A stretch of 64,000 nt of DNA from Vibrio nitrifigilis. GTDB taxonomy: Bacteria; Pseudomonadota; Gammaproteobacteria; Enterobacterales; Vibrionaceae. Shown piece after piece: positions 35,935-43,965 of the stretch; positions within the stretch are counted from its first letter, which is position 1; each line of letters begins with the position of its first letter. The translations under genes and the position numbers were made by a program. The stretch is taken from contig NZ_JADPMR010000004.1 of the NCBI RefSeq assembly GCF_015686695.1, positions 992,001-1,056,000 on the forward strand. The letters run 5' to 3'. Below the pieces are notes generated by a model, which made no database searches, had not been told where the DNA came from, and saw only the letters and a list, made by a program, of their open reading frames with translations.

Positions 35935-35980
35935 ATTCCGAATTTTCCTTACTCGTATGACGCCATAGTCTCTTATGTGA

Positions 35981-36448
35981 TTACGCGATCAATACTTTCG
36001 ACATTACCATAACATCAATATTTCTGTGATTGACGATTTCCTCCGCTTGCCAACCACACTTAGAGTACAAGCCACCATCTAAATGCTCTGTTTGTAAATG
36101 AAGTATTTTAACCCCTAGATTTATTGCAATATTATCAAGTTCAGTTAGTAGAGTATTTGAAATGTTTTGACCTCTGTATTCTGGTTTAACATACACGCCC
36201 GCTAACCAATGCTCTTTTTCGGGATACATTGGCATTTGGTGCAATTTTATCTGTGCAGCTCCAATTAATTCACCGTCATTAATAGCTAATATGACTAATG
36301 GAAAACTGGTTTTGTTTAGACAACCTTCAAGTCGATTAACATATTCATTATTTTCAGGGTGTTTAAGTAAACGCCCCCACTCACTGTAGTACCACTCTGC
36401 TAGTTCTTGGAGATATTCTTTATGATCAGCTAGATATACAATTTTCAA
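35981..36448 (-). CDS. GNAT-family N-acetyltransferase
   Basis: A 155-residue acetyltransferase. YVKPEYRGQNISNTLLTELDNIAINLG holds the R-G-x-x-x-x acetyl-CoA loop (slightly altered Q-N-I-S), and LQTEHLDGGLYSKCGW is motif B. The aminoglycoside-type acetyl-transferase pattern WYYSEWGRLL near the N-terminus is seen in many cassette GNATs. Acceptor unknown. Followed on the right by a good attC. Confidence 0.85.
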   Translation of the reverse strand: MKIVYLADHKEYLQELAEWYYSEWGRLLKHPENNEYVNRLEGCLNKTSFPLVILAINDGELIGAAQIKLHQMPMYPEKEHWLAGVYVKPEYRGQNISNTLLTELDNIAINLGVKILHLQTEHLDGGLYSKCGWQAEEIVNHRNIDVMVMSKVLIA

Positions 36449-36483
36449 TTTAACATCCTTATTTGAATTGCCACATAATGCAA

Positions 36484-36568
36484 AGCTAACGTGCGCAAAG
36501 TCTGGGCTATACTTGAGCGAAGCGAAAACGCCAAGCGTTGCGAATCACTCTTAAAAAATTTGTTATAC
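36484..36568 (-). repeat. attC site
   Basis: Cores AGCTAAC (36484-36490) and GTTATAC (36562-36568) bound an 85-bp imperfect palindrome. Bases 36505-36555 are nearly identical to 38809-38859 in another attC of the array. Confidence 0.8.
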
Positions 36569-36573
36569 GCGTC

Positions 36574-36857
36574 CTATCTGTTGTACTTAACCTTATTCAA
36601 AACTTCTTTTAGCTCATGCGTTTTCTCAAGGTTTACATCATGAATATTGGCTAAAGCACAAACATAGTACAACACGTCATATAACTCTTCTGCGATTGAA
36701 CCTTTGAGTTCATCTAGCGTTGGTTGCCCACTTTACCTTTGCGAATAGATTCCGATAATTCGCCAACTTCTTCGATTAGTTTTAAAAAATAGTGTTCAGA
36801 TTGCTCTGGCGAATAATCGAACTCTTTTATATGACTTTGTAATTCAGATAACGTCAT
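36574..36857 (-). pseudogene. MazG-like nucleotide pyrophosphohydrolase, frameshifted
   Basis: Read from the ATG at 36857, the first half gives MTLSELQSHIKEFDYSPEQSEHYFLKLIEEVGELSESIRKGK and then runs off-frame to a stop near 36732. One frame over, the rest continues as LDELKGSIAEELYDVLYYVCALANIHDVNLEKTHELKEVLNKVKYNR to the stop at 36574. Joined, they give the MazG E-E-x-x-E and E-x-x-D metal residues (EEVGE and EELYD). A small indel near 36730 breaks it; sequencing error is possible. It is flanked by attC on both sides. Confidence 0.7.
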
Positions 36858-36888
36858 AACGTCCTTTTTGTATCATTTTTCATTAAGC

Positions 36889-36981
36889 GTATAACGCTCC
36901 TAAGTTGCTGCGAACGATAGTGAGTCCGATGCCCGCCGCGGAGCGGTTTTGGCGGGCATGACCGACCTTGGATTGTTAAGA
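36889..36981 (-). repeat. attC site
   Basis: Cores GTATAAC (36889-36895) and GTTAAGA (36975-36981) bound a site with a GC-rich hairpin ATGCCCGCC...GGCGGGCAT. The right core overlaps the Nudix stop codon. Confidence 0.7.
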
Positions 36982-37422
36982 ACTAAGCCACTTATTTGCT
37001 GCTTCAAGTGCCAGTTTATTGGTATCGAAGTGCATCAACTCTTTAGCTTCAGATTCTGAAACCCATTTATACTCGCTGTGTTCATCTGATAACTGTGGTT
37101 CACCTTCTACTTTGGCACAGTATACTTTTTCTATTATTTCGGTCGGCCCTGAACCGTAAGAAACACGCCATTCATCCTTAATAGGAAATGAGTACTCGTA
37201 ACCTGCAGCCTCAATCAAATTTGGCTTATAACCAGTTTCTTCAAATATTTCTCTAGCAGCTGTTTCTTCAAGCGTTTCGCCTTCTTCCATGCCGCCAGTA
37301 ACACCTTGCCAGAAAGCAGGCAAACTAAGCTCTGAACGCTGAACACGTTTCAGCAAAAGGAATCGAATACTCCCTTCCTCTACACGGTAAAGAAAGGTAT
37401 TTATAGAAAAAGGCTGTCTCAT
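36976..37422 (-). CDS. Nudix hydrolase (dihydroneopterin-triphosphatase-like)
   Basis: A 148-residue single-domain Nudix enzyme. The box GGMEEGETLEETAAREIFEETGYKP is complete (residues about 42-66). The start RQPFSINTFLYRVEEGSIRFLLLKRVQR and ending EYKWVSESEAKELMHFDTNKLALEAANKWL resemble NudB and related enzymes. An intact cassette gene between attC sites. Confidence 0.87.
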   Translation of the reverse strand: MRQPFSINTFLYRVEEGSIRFLLLKRVQRSELSLPAFWQGVTGGMEEGETLEETAAREIFEETGYKPNLIEAAGYEYSFPIKDEWRVSYGSGPTEIIEKVYCAKVEGEPQLSDEHSEYKWVSESEAKELMHFDTNKLALEAANKWLSS

Positions 37423-37435
37423 TATTAACTCCTGC

Positions 37436-37563
37436 TCTTAACGCCCAATTAAGCGGCTGACAACGCACCAAAACTAAACCAGACTACCGTAAACACCATT
37501 GCCGACCGAACCAAAAGTGCGACTGGTTGGCAGTCCGTTTAAATTGATTGTAATGCGTTACCA
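37436..37563 (-). repeat. attC-like site
   Basis: Left core TCTTAAC is normal; the right end GCGTTACCA is unusual and overlaps the stop of the HD gene. Internal arms GCGGCTGACAACGC... and GGTTGGCAGTCCGTTTAA match VCR-like stems. Confidence 0.55.
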
Positions 37564-38096
37564 CTTCATCATCGGTGCCGGGTTTAGTGGATGTTTTAGA
37601 AACCACTTACCGACTCTTTTAGCTATATTTTTATGAAAGCTGGCATTTGGAAAGTTGTCCTTAACTTCTTGGACATAAGTTTTGGGAACGCCAAACTTAA
37701 ATAAACCAAGCGAGAAGTCCACAAGATCCCCCTTTCGAAATACTTCGACTAATGGGTAAAGATCATAATCGCATTCACGAATCTTATGATGCTCTGTAAT
37801 CATCAGCTTAATCTCTTCTGACCACGATTCAAGACCTCTGCTTTCTAAATACGCCGTCGCAAGTGGCAAAGAGGGGAAATGTAGTCCATCGTTTCCTCTG
37901 CCCAAATTCCGATATCGTGAAATACACCCGCTATTATGATTTTTTCCCTCTCTTCATCACTACAATCCCTCAGAGCAAAGCAAAAGTGGATCATTCGATA
38001 GACATGGTTTCTATAGCCTTGGTACTCTGCGCCTATCACACTCTTCCAATCAGAAATGATTTCTTCCAATAGAGGTATATCGTCTTCAATCTTCAT
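37558..38096 (-). pseudogene. HD-domain protein, frameshifted
   Basis: The N-terminal part read from 38096 includes HVYRMIHFCFALRD and FHDIGIWAEETMDYI, the HD motif region, then drifts out of frame. The other frame carries PSLPLATAYLESRGLESWSEEIKLMITEHHKIRECDYDLYPLVEVFRKGDLVDFSLGL on to 37558. The join falls in a CCCC run near 37870-37876, so one base has been gained or lost there. Together they make about 178 residues of an HD phosphohydrolase. A sequencing error cannot be excluded. Confidence 0.7.
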
Positions 38097-38115
38097 TGCT
38101 AAATCCCATGATGGC

Positions 38116-38240
38116 GGATAACGCTAAGCTAAGTGGCTAACAAACTTGGCAAAAACCTAAATTGAACACCATAAGCACTTAACTTAACCAAATTAAAAAT
38201 GCCAAGCGTTTGTTAGTCCGTCTTTAGCGCATTGTTATGT
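38116..38240 (-). repeat. attC site
   Basis: Cores GGATAAC (38116-38122) and GTTATGT (38234-38240), 125 bp, with VCR-like arms GGCTAACAAACTTGGC and GCCAAGCGTTTGTTAG that pair. Confidence 0.8.
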
Positions 38241-38245
38241 ATGTT

Positions 38246-38761
38246 TTAAAGTAACCCGATAAGACCAGAAATACCTGCACCCACAACACTTGCAACAGTA
38301 CTATTTTCCAGCAAGGACTTTAGAATACTTTTTGCTTCGACATCGTTAGATTGAGCTACTTTTTCTACCAACTCCTGTACATTGATATTGGTTACTTGAC
38401 TATTGTGATTACCAACTTGAACTTGCTTACTGTTGATCGAACCAATATTAATTTGTGGCATTGCTGGCTCCTGAATTTCTGTTTTCATGATCAATTTGTC
38501 GCCGATAATCAATATATGACCACCTGCACCAATAGTGATACCGATAGCTTTGAGGTCACTTTTGCCATCCATATTCGAGATAAGTCTCTTAGTACTCATA
38601 TATCTAAGATGGGTTTCAAATTTTCTGTCAATGCGACCAGTACCATCTTCGATATGAACACCTAGCGACATTAATTCTTCAAGGTATTCTTTTAAATTCG
38701 GAACTGCGTTATCAGCCAAAGGCTTCAGCAATAGATCTAAATACTCTTGATCAATTTTCAT
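38246..38761 (-). CDS. Cassette protein with a RHIM-like amyloid core and hydrophobic C-terminus
   Basis: A 171-residue protein I cannot place in a named family. I start it at the ATG at 38761 since GAGGTG lies just upstream. Residues about 1-85 form an unknown soluble domain. Then INIGSINSKQVQVGNHNSQV contains V-Q-V-G-x-x-N, very like the RHIM core (V/I-Q-V/I-G) that drives amyloid assembly in necroptosis proteins and in bacterial signalling amyloids. The last 16 residues, VASVVGAGISGLIGLL, make a glycine-rich hydrophobic helix. This could be a signalling or self-killing effector. All of that is inference from motif pattern. Confidence 0.65.
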   Translation of the reverse strand: MKIDQEYLDLLLKPLADNAVPNLKEYLEELMSLGVHIEDGTGRIDRKFETHLRYMSTKRLISNMDGKSDLKAIGITIGAGGHILIIGDKLIMKTEIQEPAMPQINIGSINSKQVQVGNHNSQVTNINVQELVEKVAQSNDVEAKSILKSLLENSTVASVVGAGISGLIGLL

Positions 38762-38775
38762 TTTCACCTCGAAAT

Positions 38776-38872
38776 ACATAACGCCGCATTAAGGTGTGAG
38801 TGACGCTTGGCTATACTTGAGCGAAGCGAAACTGCCAAGCGTTGCGAATCACTCTTAAATGCTTTGTTATAC
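38776..38872 (-). repeat. attC site
   Basis: Cores ACATAAC (38776-38782) and GTTATAC (38866-38872) bound a 97-bp site with a GACGCTTGGC / GCCAAGCGTT stem. It is the first attC next to the integrase. Confidence 0.85.
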
Positions 38873-38878
38873 AAACTG

Positions 38879-39436
38879 TTACAGCTTATCCGCCAATTTC
38901 TTAAGGTAAGATTTGGCTAATTCATTTTTGCCTCGGCTTAACCACTTTATACACTCTAAAAGTTCCCAGATTAAACCTTGGTCACCATTTGTATATGCAG
39001 GAAAATCTTCGTGCTTTGGTGCAGGAGCATCGGTTAATCGTGACTCAACTGCACCCGTTTTATCAAATAGCACTTTAAAAGGTTTGGAGATATCAAAAGG
39101 TTCGCTTAGATCTAAGCAATGAATCTCTGTGCTGGTTAAGTCTGTGAAAATGTATTTTGTAAAGTAAGCATTCTCGTTATGGAAGCCTTGATTGCGATAG
39201 AAAATTTCTTTACCACGCTCAAAAGCCGAGAAGCACTCTTGTGTGGATTTATGGAATTCATTTTGAGTAAGAATCAAAATATCAGCGTCAGATACTCGGT
39301 CTCCCTTACCTGCAGCCAATGAGCCTACTAACACTGCGGCGACCACGTTGTCTTCGGAAATAAACGCAGTATAAACAGATTTAACCAGCTCATGTTGAAG
39401 GGGAAGATTTTCGAGATTAAGTTCTTCTAAACTCAC
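38879..39436 (-). CDS. Nucleotidyltransferase-fold protein, first cassette
   Basis: A 185-residue protein with a Pol-beta-type nucleotidyltransferase core: AAVLVGSLAAGKGDRVSDADILIL has the G-S-x10-D-x-D pattern, as in aminoglycoside and lincosamide nucleotidyltransferases. Further metal residue is expected near STEIHCLDLSEP. It is the cassette closest to attI, the position with highest expression in integrons. Whether it modifies a drug is not known. Confidence 0.82.
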   Translation of the reverse strand: MSLEELNLENLPLQHELVKSVYTAFISEDNVVAAVLVGSLAAGKGDRVSDADILILTQNEFHKSTQECFSAFERGKEIFYRNQGFHNENAYFTKYIFTDLTSTEIHCLDLSEPFDISKPFKVLFDKTGAVESRLTDAPAPKHEDFPAYTNGDQGLIWELLECIKWLSRGKNELAKSYLKKLADKL

Positions 39437-39450
39437 AGTTGTCTCCGTTT

Positions 39451-39504
39451 GTATAACAGTTATTATACAGAACCATTCTATGAGAACACTTCTGTATAAT
39501 AACT
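39451..39504. promoter_or_regulatory. attI: attI/cassette junction with a perfect 15-bp inverted repeat
   Basis: GTATAAC (39451-39457) is the core at which the first cassette joins. Directly after it, AGTTATTATACAGAA (39458-39472) is exactly repeated in reverse at 39490-39504, around a 17-base spacer. Each arm carries a TATAAT, pointing one to the cassettes and one to intI, so it could be a pair of divergent -10 boxes. The exact attI limits cannot be fixed. Confidence 0.6.
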
Positions 39505-39630
39505 TTCGTTTGTTAAAGAATTCATCTAACTATCTAACATAAGTAGTAAAAAAGTATGATCTTATTCGTTACTCATCACAAAGTACCGACTTGTTCTATC
39601 TAATTTGTCCACACTATGTTTTCATAGTAA

Positions 39631-39646
39631 CTGTATATAAAAACAG
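39631..39646 (+). promoter_or_regulatory. LexA (SOS) box before intI
   Basis: CTGTATATAAAAACAG matches the CTG-N10-CAG LexA consensus with its AT-rich centre. It is 15 bp before the intI start, as in V. cholerae, where LexA represses intIA and DNA damage releases it. Confidence 0.88.
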
Positions 39647-39660
39647 TAGTGAGATTATGT

Positions 39661-40629
39661 ATGAAATCACCTTTTTTAATCAGCTTAAAAGAGTTTATGC
39701 AAGCTCGACATTATGCGCGTAAAACGATTAAAGTGTACCTCTATTGGACAGTTCAATTTATCCATTATCATAATAATCAGCATCCCCAAAAGCTAACCAG
39801 CACCCATGTTGAAGATTTTTTAACCCACTTGGTCGTTAATCTTAAATGCGCTTCTGCTACACAATCTTTGGCGCTGAACGCATTGGTGTTCCTCTATCGT
39901 GATTTTCTCGAACAACCATTGGATATTGACTTAAGATTTCGTCGTTCAACCAAAAGCCGTAAACTTCCTGTTGTGCTAACACCACCGGAGGTTGTCTCTC
40001 TTTTTTCCGCTATTCCACCCCATACGTTACTGCCCTATCAACTTATGTACGGCTCTGGGCTAAGACTAATGGAGACTGTCCGCTTAAGAATAAAGGATAT
40101 CGATTTTGACTACGGAGCTCTCCGAATTTGGCAAAGTAAAGGTGGCAAAAATAGGGTAGTAACACTTGCAAAAGAACTTTATCCAGCTCTTCAACAGCAA
40201 ATATCGTTAGTTCGAATTATTCACCAGCAAGATCTCAATACTCAGTTCTATTCGGGAGTATCATTACCCAATCAATTAGCACTTAAATATCCCGACGCAC
40301 CAAAAAGTTTCGAATGGCAATTTTTATTCCCCGCACAACGTTTGAGCCAGTACGGTTTTATGCAAGGTTGGTATCGTCACCACGTTCACGAAACATCGTT
40401 GCAAAAGATGGTCCGAAAGGCTGCCAGTAAAACAGCCATCGGTAAGCCTCTATCTTGCCATACTCTGCGTCATTCTTTCGCTACTCACCTACTTGAATCT
40501 GGTTCCGACATACGTACGGTACAAGAGCAGCTTGGACATTCTGACGTAAAGACGACACAAATATATACTCATGTGATTGACCGTGGCGCTAGTGGGGTAA
40601 AAAGTCCACTTTCTCATCTTATGCTATGA
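39661..40629 (+). CDS. intI: Chromosomal integron integrase
   Basis: A 322-residue tyrosine recombinase very similar to VchIntIA. The catalytic residues lie in GSGLRLMETVRLR (R), CHTLRHSFATHLL (H-x-x-R) and GHSDVKTTQIYTHV (nucleophile Y). The integron-specific insertion needed for attC binding is present (ALKYPDAPKSFEWQFLFPAQRLSQ). The ATG at 39661 gives the family start MKSPFLISLKEFMQ; a start 12 bases earlier is also in frame. The gene appears intact and points away from the cassettes. It recombines attC with attI as folded single strands. Confidence 0.95.
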   Translation: MKSPFLISLKEFMQARHYARKTIKVYLYWTVQFIHYHNNQHPQKLTSTHVEDFLTHLVVNLKCASATQSLALNALVFLYRDFLEQPLDIDLRFRRSTKSRKLPVVLTPPEVVSLFSAIPPHTLLPYQLMYGSGLRLMETVRLRIKDIDFDYGALRIWQSKGGKNRVVTLAKELYPALQQQISLVRIIHQQDLNTQFYSGVSLPNQLALKYPDAPKSFEWQFLFPAQRLSQYGFMQGWYRHHVHETSLQKMVRKAASKTAIGKPLSCHTLRHSFATHLLESGSDIRTVQEQLGHSDVKTTQIYTHVIDRGASGVKSPLSHLML

Positions 40630-40752
40630 AATAATATTCCACGCTACCGCCCTTCCGAGCACGAAATATCACAACCACCACATATAAACCGATTGCATAT
40701 ATTTATAACAAATCACTACCGTAATTCCTATTGTAAATATGGGGCCTGTGAC

Positions 40753-40777
40753 AAAAAAGACCGCTCAAAAGGCGGCC
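40753..40777 (-). terminator. Terminator after hemB
   Basis: On the minus strand, GGCCGC and GCGGTC pair and are followed by six T residues (read on plus as AAAAAAGACCGC...GGCGGCC). Confidence 0.7.
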
Positions 40778-40831
40778 TATCTGTCAGATTTTTATATTAA
40801 GATTTATTAATATAATCAATTGGTTAAAAAA

Positions 40832-41818
40832 TCACTCGGTATCTTCTGCTAACCATTGAGCGATCTGTTTAGTATGGTAACTAACGATGACCTGTGCTCC
40901 CGCTCTTTTAAAACCGATTAACGTTTCGAACACAGTGCTTTTCTCATCAAGTGCACCGGCCATTGCTGCAAATTTGATTGCCGCATATTCACCTCCCACT
41001 TGATAAACAGCCAAAGGTAAATGAGTTTCTCGACGCAGATTGGCAACGACATCAAGATAAGGCGTTCCCGGCTTAACCATCAAAATATCAGCCCCTTCAG
41101 ATTCATCTAGTAATGCTTCTTGCATTGCTTGATGGCCATTCGCAAAATCCATTTGATATGCCTTTCTATCACCTTGTAATTCGCTATCAACGGCAACACG
41201 AAATGGGCCATAAAATGAAGATGAAAATTTGACTGCGTGAGCCAAAATAGCAACATGCTCATAACCTGCGGCGTCTAAGCCATCTCGAATAGCTCGTACC
41301 TGCCCATCCATCATAGATGAAGGCGCTAGCATATCAGCACCCGCTTGAGCAGCCACAACACTTTGTTTTACCAATAATTCTAAGGTTGCATCGTTATTAA
41401 CATGTTCTCCATCAAATACACCGCAGTGGCCATGAGTCGTGTATTCACAAAAACAAATATCAGGGACCACCAACATATCTGGACATGCCTCTTTGATGCT
41501 TCGAATCATCCGTGCCAGCAGTCCATCAGGATTATAAGTATCACTGCCACACGCATCTTTATGATGAGAAATACCAAAAGGCATAACTGCGCGAATTCCC
41601 AGCGCATAAAGCTCTTTCACTTCATCCGCAATATGGCTTTCTGGCAAACGCACAATTCCAGGTAGCGTTGAAATTGGTTGAGGTTCAATAATCCCCTCTT
41701 CAATAAAAAGTGGATGAATTAAATCTGTCAGTTTGAAGTCATGCTCTTGCAGCATGTCGCGCATCGCCGGTGTTCTACGTAATCGGCGTAGACGTTTTAA
41801 AGGGGTAATTTGATTCAT
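40832..41818 (-). CDS. hemB: Delta-aminolevulinic acid dehydratase (porphobilinogen synthase)
   Basis: A 328-residue enzyme that joins two 5-aminolevulinate molecules into porphobilinogen in haem synthesis. The zinc-binding cysteines are in VPDICFCEYTTHGHCGV, the Schiff-base lysines in ILAHAVKFSSSFYGPFR and ILMVKPGTPYLDVV. The N-terminal arm RLRRLRRTPAMRDM is complete. It lies next to the integron, convergent with intI. It may be a second copy or the main one; this cannot be told here. Confidence 0.95.
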   Translation of the reverse strand: MNQITPLKRLRRLRRTPAMRDMLQEHDFKLTDLIHPLFIEEGIIEPQPISTLPGIVRLPESHIADEVKELYALGIRAVMPFGISHHKDACGSDTYNPDGLLARMIRSIKEACPDMLVVPDICFCEYTTHGHCGVFDGEHVNNDATLELLVKQSVVAAQAGADMLAPSSMMDGQVRAIRDGLDAAGYEHVAILAHAVKFSSSFYGPFRVAVDSELQGDRKAYQMDFANGHQAMQEALLDESEGADILMVKPGTPYLDVVANLRRETHLPLAVYQVGGEYAAIKFAAMAGALDEKSTVFETLIGFKRAGAQVIVSYHTKQIAQWLAEDTE

Positions 41819-42032
41819 TCGACTTTACTTCCATTATTTTAAGAATGGGTAATATTATGCTCTCATTGATATAAATTGCCACAGGCACAGCTTAGACTGG
41901 CGTTTAAACCATCGACTCTAGAGAGCATAAGTGATTGTTGCATGACATTAAACAGTGCGTTGCACTCTTACGCCTAGGACTGTTCTATAAAACTCGTAAG
42001 ATAACTAGACACTTAAAAACCGAGGAAAAATC

Positions 42033-42329
42033 ATGTTTATTGTGTCTTTAAATTATCTCTGTGATATCGAAACGGTAGAGAAATATGTGGGCATACATCG
42101 GCAATTTATGGTACCCTATTTCTCTGAGGGAGTGTTTATAGCAGCGGGAAGAAAAGAACCACGAACAGGAGGTATTATACTCGCTCAAGGGATATCAAAA
42201 TCCGAGCTACAAAAGGTCATAAAACAGGACCCTTTTTATCAGCACAATATTGCAAAATACGATGTCATTGAATTCATCCCATCGAAAACCATTGAGGGAT
42301 TCCCCGCAGCTAAGGCTATAACAAATTAA
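42033..42329 (+). CDS. YciI-family protein
   Basis: A 98-residue protein of the YCII fold. MFIVSLNYLCDIETVEKYVGIHRQFMVPYFSEGVFIAAGRKEPRTGGIILAQG holds the H-x14-D/G pattern seen in dehydrochlorinase-like YciI proteins, and the second half closes the dimeric barrel. An AGGAAAA ribosome site precedes the ATG. Convergent with the LysR gene by 10 bp. Enzymatic role unknown. Confidence 0.85.
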   Translation: MFIVSLNYLCDIETVEKYVGIHRQFMVPYFSEGVFIAAGRKEPRTGGIILAQGISKSELQKVIKQDPFYQHNIAKYDVIEFIPSKTIEGFPAAKAITN

Positions 42330-42339
42330 CGTTCGGCCA

Positions 42340-43215
42340 CTATTCTGTAATTGAAAGCGCTTTAATAAAATCGATAAATGCCTGCTCACGTTTTGAAGGT
42401 TGTGCATTAACATGCACAATATACATGGGTAAAGGGGCAGGCATATATTGATCTAACACCGATATTAATCGCCCAGATTCCAAAGCATTTTTTACTGTAA
42501 AATCAGGCAAGTAAGCAAGGCCATGCCCTGCGATAGCGAGTTCGGTAAGATCCAAGCTATTGTTTACTCGTGTCTCGCCATACACAGGTATCGCGAACGG
42601 TTTATTATGCTCTTGATAGATCCAAGTTCTTTGGCGGTTATCAAAGTGCAATAAGCAGCTATGGTGTTCAAGATCTTCCGGTTGTTGAGGAATCCCGTGT
42701 GTTTCAAGGTATTCAGGAGATGCAACCGTACGTTTCTTCCAATATCCTACCAACGAATAATAAAGCTCACTGTCAGGCAACGCACCACAGTGCAGCGCCA
42801 AATCATATCCATGGCTGAAAAGTTCGAGTGAATGGTTACCCACTACAATATCTAGGCTGATATCTGGATAGTGTTCATAAAATTGCTTCAATGATGGAAT
42901 CACATAGCGCTGATTGATCGAGTGAGGTATTCCAATTTTAAGATGGCCATTGAGTGCTTGGTTATCATTACTTGCTTGATGTAAGCACTGTTCATACATG
43001 TTGATCACTTGCTTGCAACGCTGGTAAAAAGCATTCCCTGAATCCGTTAACGCAATAGATCGAGTATTACGTTTGAGCAATGGGCTTTTTAAAGTATGTT
43101 CTAGTTTTGATATATGTCGACTTACCATTGCTGGCGATATATCTAGCTCATTCGCTGCGGCACGAAACCCATTGTATTCCACAACCCGACAAAACACTTT
43201 CATAGACTCAATCAT
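42340..43215 (-). CDS. LysR-family transcriptional regulator
   Basis: A 291-residue LysR regulator. The helix-turn-helix is VEYNGFRAAANELDISPAMVSRHISKLEHTL (residues 11-42), followed by the linker helix and a periplasmic-binding-type effector domain. I start it at the ATG at 43215 (MIESMKVFCRVVE); an earlier in-frame start at 43257 adds 14 residues that do not fit. It resembles the AphB/DsdC-type branch with RNTRSIALTDSG. Its target may be the YciI or YagU gene next to it. Confidence 0.88.
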   Translation of the reverse strand: MIESMKVFCRVVEYNGFRAAANELDISPAMVSRHISKLEHTLKSPLLKRNTRSIALTDSGNAFYQRCKQVINMYEQCLHQASNDNQALNGHLKIGIPHSINQRYVIPSLKQFYEHYPDISLDIVVGNHSLELFSHGYDLALHCGALPDSELYYSLVGYWKKRTVASPEYLETHGIPQQPEDLEHHSCLLHFDNRQRTWIYQEHNKPFAIPVYGETRVNNSLDLTELAIAGHGLAYLPDFTVKNALESGRLISVLDQYMPAPLPMYIVHVNAQPSKREQAFIDFIKALSITE

Positions 43216-43280
43216 AATCTTGCTACTTGCGTATGTAACTTTTTGATAAAGATACAATAAAAATCAAATACTACAAAAAT

Positions 43281-43303
43281 AAAGGCCGCTCGAGGCGACC
43301 TTT
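43281..43303 (-). terminator. Terminator after the YagU gene
   Basis: On the minus strand AAAGGTCGCC and GCGGCCTTT pair (with one G-T) around TCGA and run into TTTATTTTT. Confidence 0.7.
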
Positions 43304-43347
43304 ACTTATTCAGAATGTTAGACTGAGACGTTATCTATCAATGATGA

Positions 43348-43965
43348 TTAACGTGCTTTTGCGTCTAGAGCCACTTCTGGATCGGGTTCTTTGGTGATGC
43401 GGTTACGCAAGTCACGGCGGATAATTTCAATTGACCAGAACCATACTAGGTGACCAAAGATTTCTGATACGTTTTCGTACCAAGGTAGGTCCCATAGTGG
43501 AGGAGTCAGACCCATTGTAGTAAATGAGATCCAGTGAACTGCCACTGTTGCTAGGAAACCAGCTAGAAGACCTTGCCACAATTTAATTTTAGGGAAAACT
43601 TCAGCAACGATACAGTAACCAACAGCAAACACGATAGAGAACGTGATGTGTGTTACACCAACCCAGTTGAACACGTGACCTGCGAAAGTGTATACAGGTG
43701 AGTTTGGATCTGTCACATGTAAGTAATCGCGTAGGAACAAGTATGGAGGGTTAAGGAAATTACGAGAACAGTCAACGTTCGCTGCTGCACGGATTAGGTG
43801 TTCAGGAGCACATGCTGCTGTAAAAATATCAGAAGGGCTACGTGGAGGAAGTGGAACTTCACCGCCCCATTTTACGAATGCAGAAACGATACCAGCGATT
43901 AGGCCGATAAACGCAGCTAAACCATAACGTCTACGTGATGGATTGGTTTGCTCAAATAGATTCAT
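43348..43965 (-). CDS. YagU-family inner membrane protein (DUF1440)
   Basis: A 205-residue protein with four predicted helices and the DUF1440/YagU pattern (GLAAFIGLIAGIVSAFVKWGGEVPLPPRSP near the N-terminus; HVFNWVGVTHITFSIVFAVGYC in the middle). E. coli YagU contributes to acid resistance by an unknown route. It is alone between a terminator and a very long empty gap. Confidence 0.88.
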   Translation of the reverse strand: MNLFEQTNPSRRRYGLAAFIGLIAGIVSAFVKWGGEVPLPPRSPSDIFTAACAPEHLIRAAANVDCSRNFLNPPYLFLRDYLHVTDPNSPVYTFAGHVFNWVGVTHITFSIVFAVGYCIVAEVFPKIKLWQGLLAGFLATVAVHWISFTTMGLTPPLWDLPWYENVSEIFGHLVWFWSIEIIRRDLRNRITKEPDPEVALDAKAR

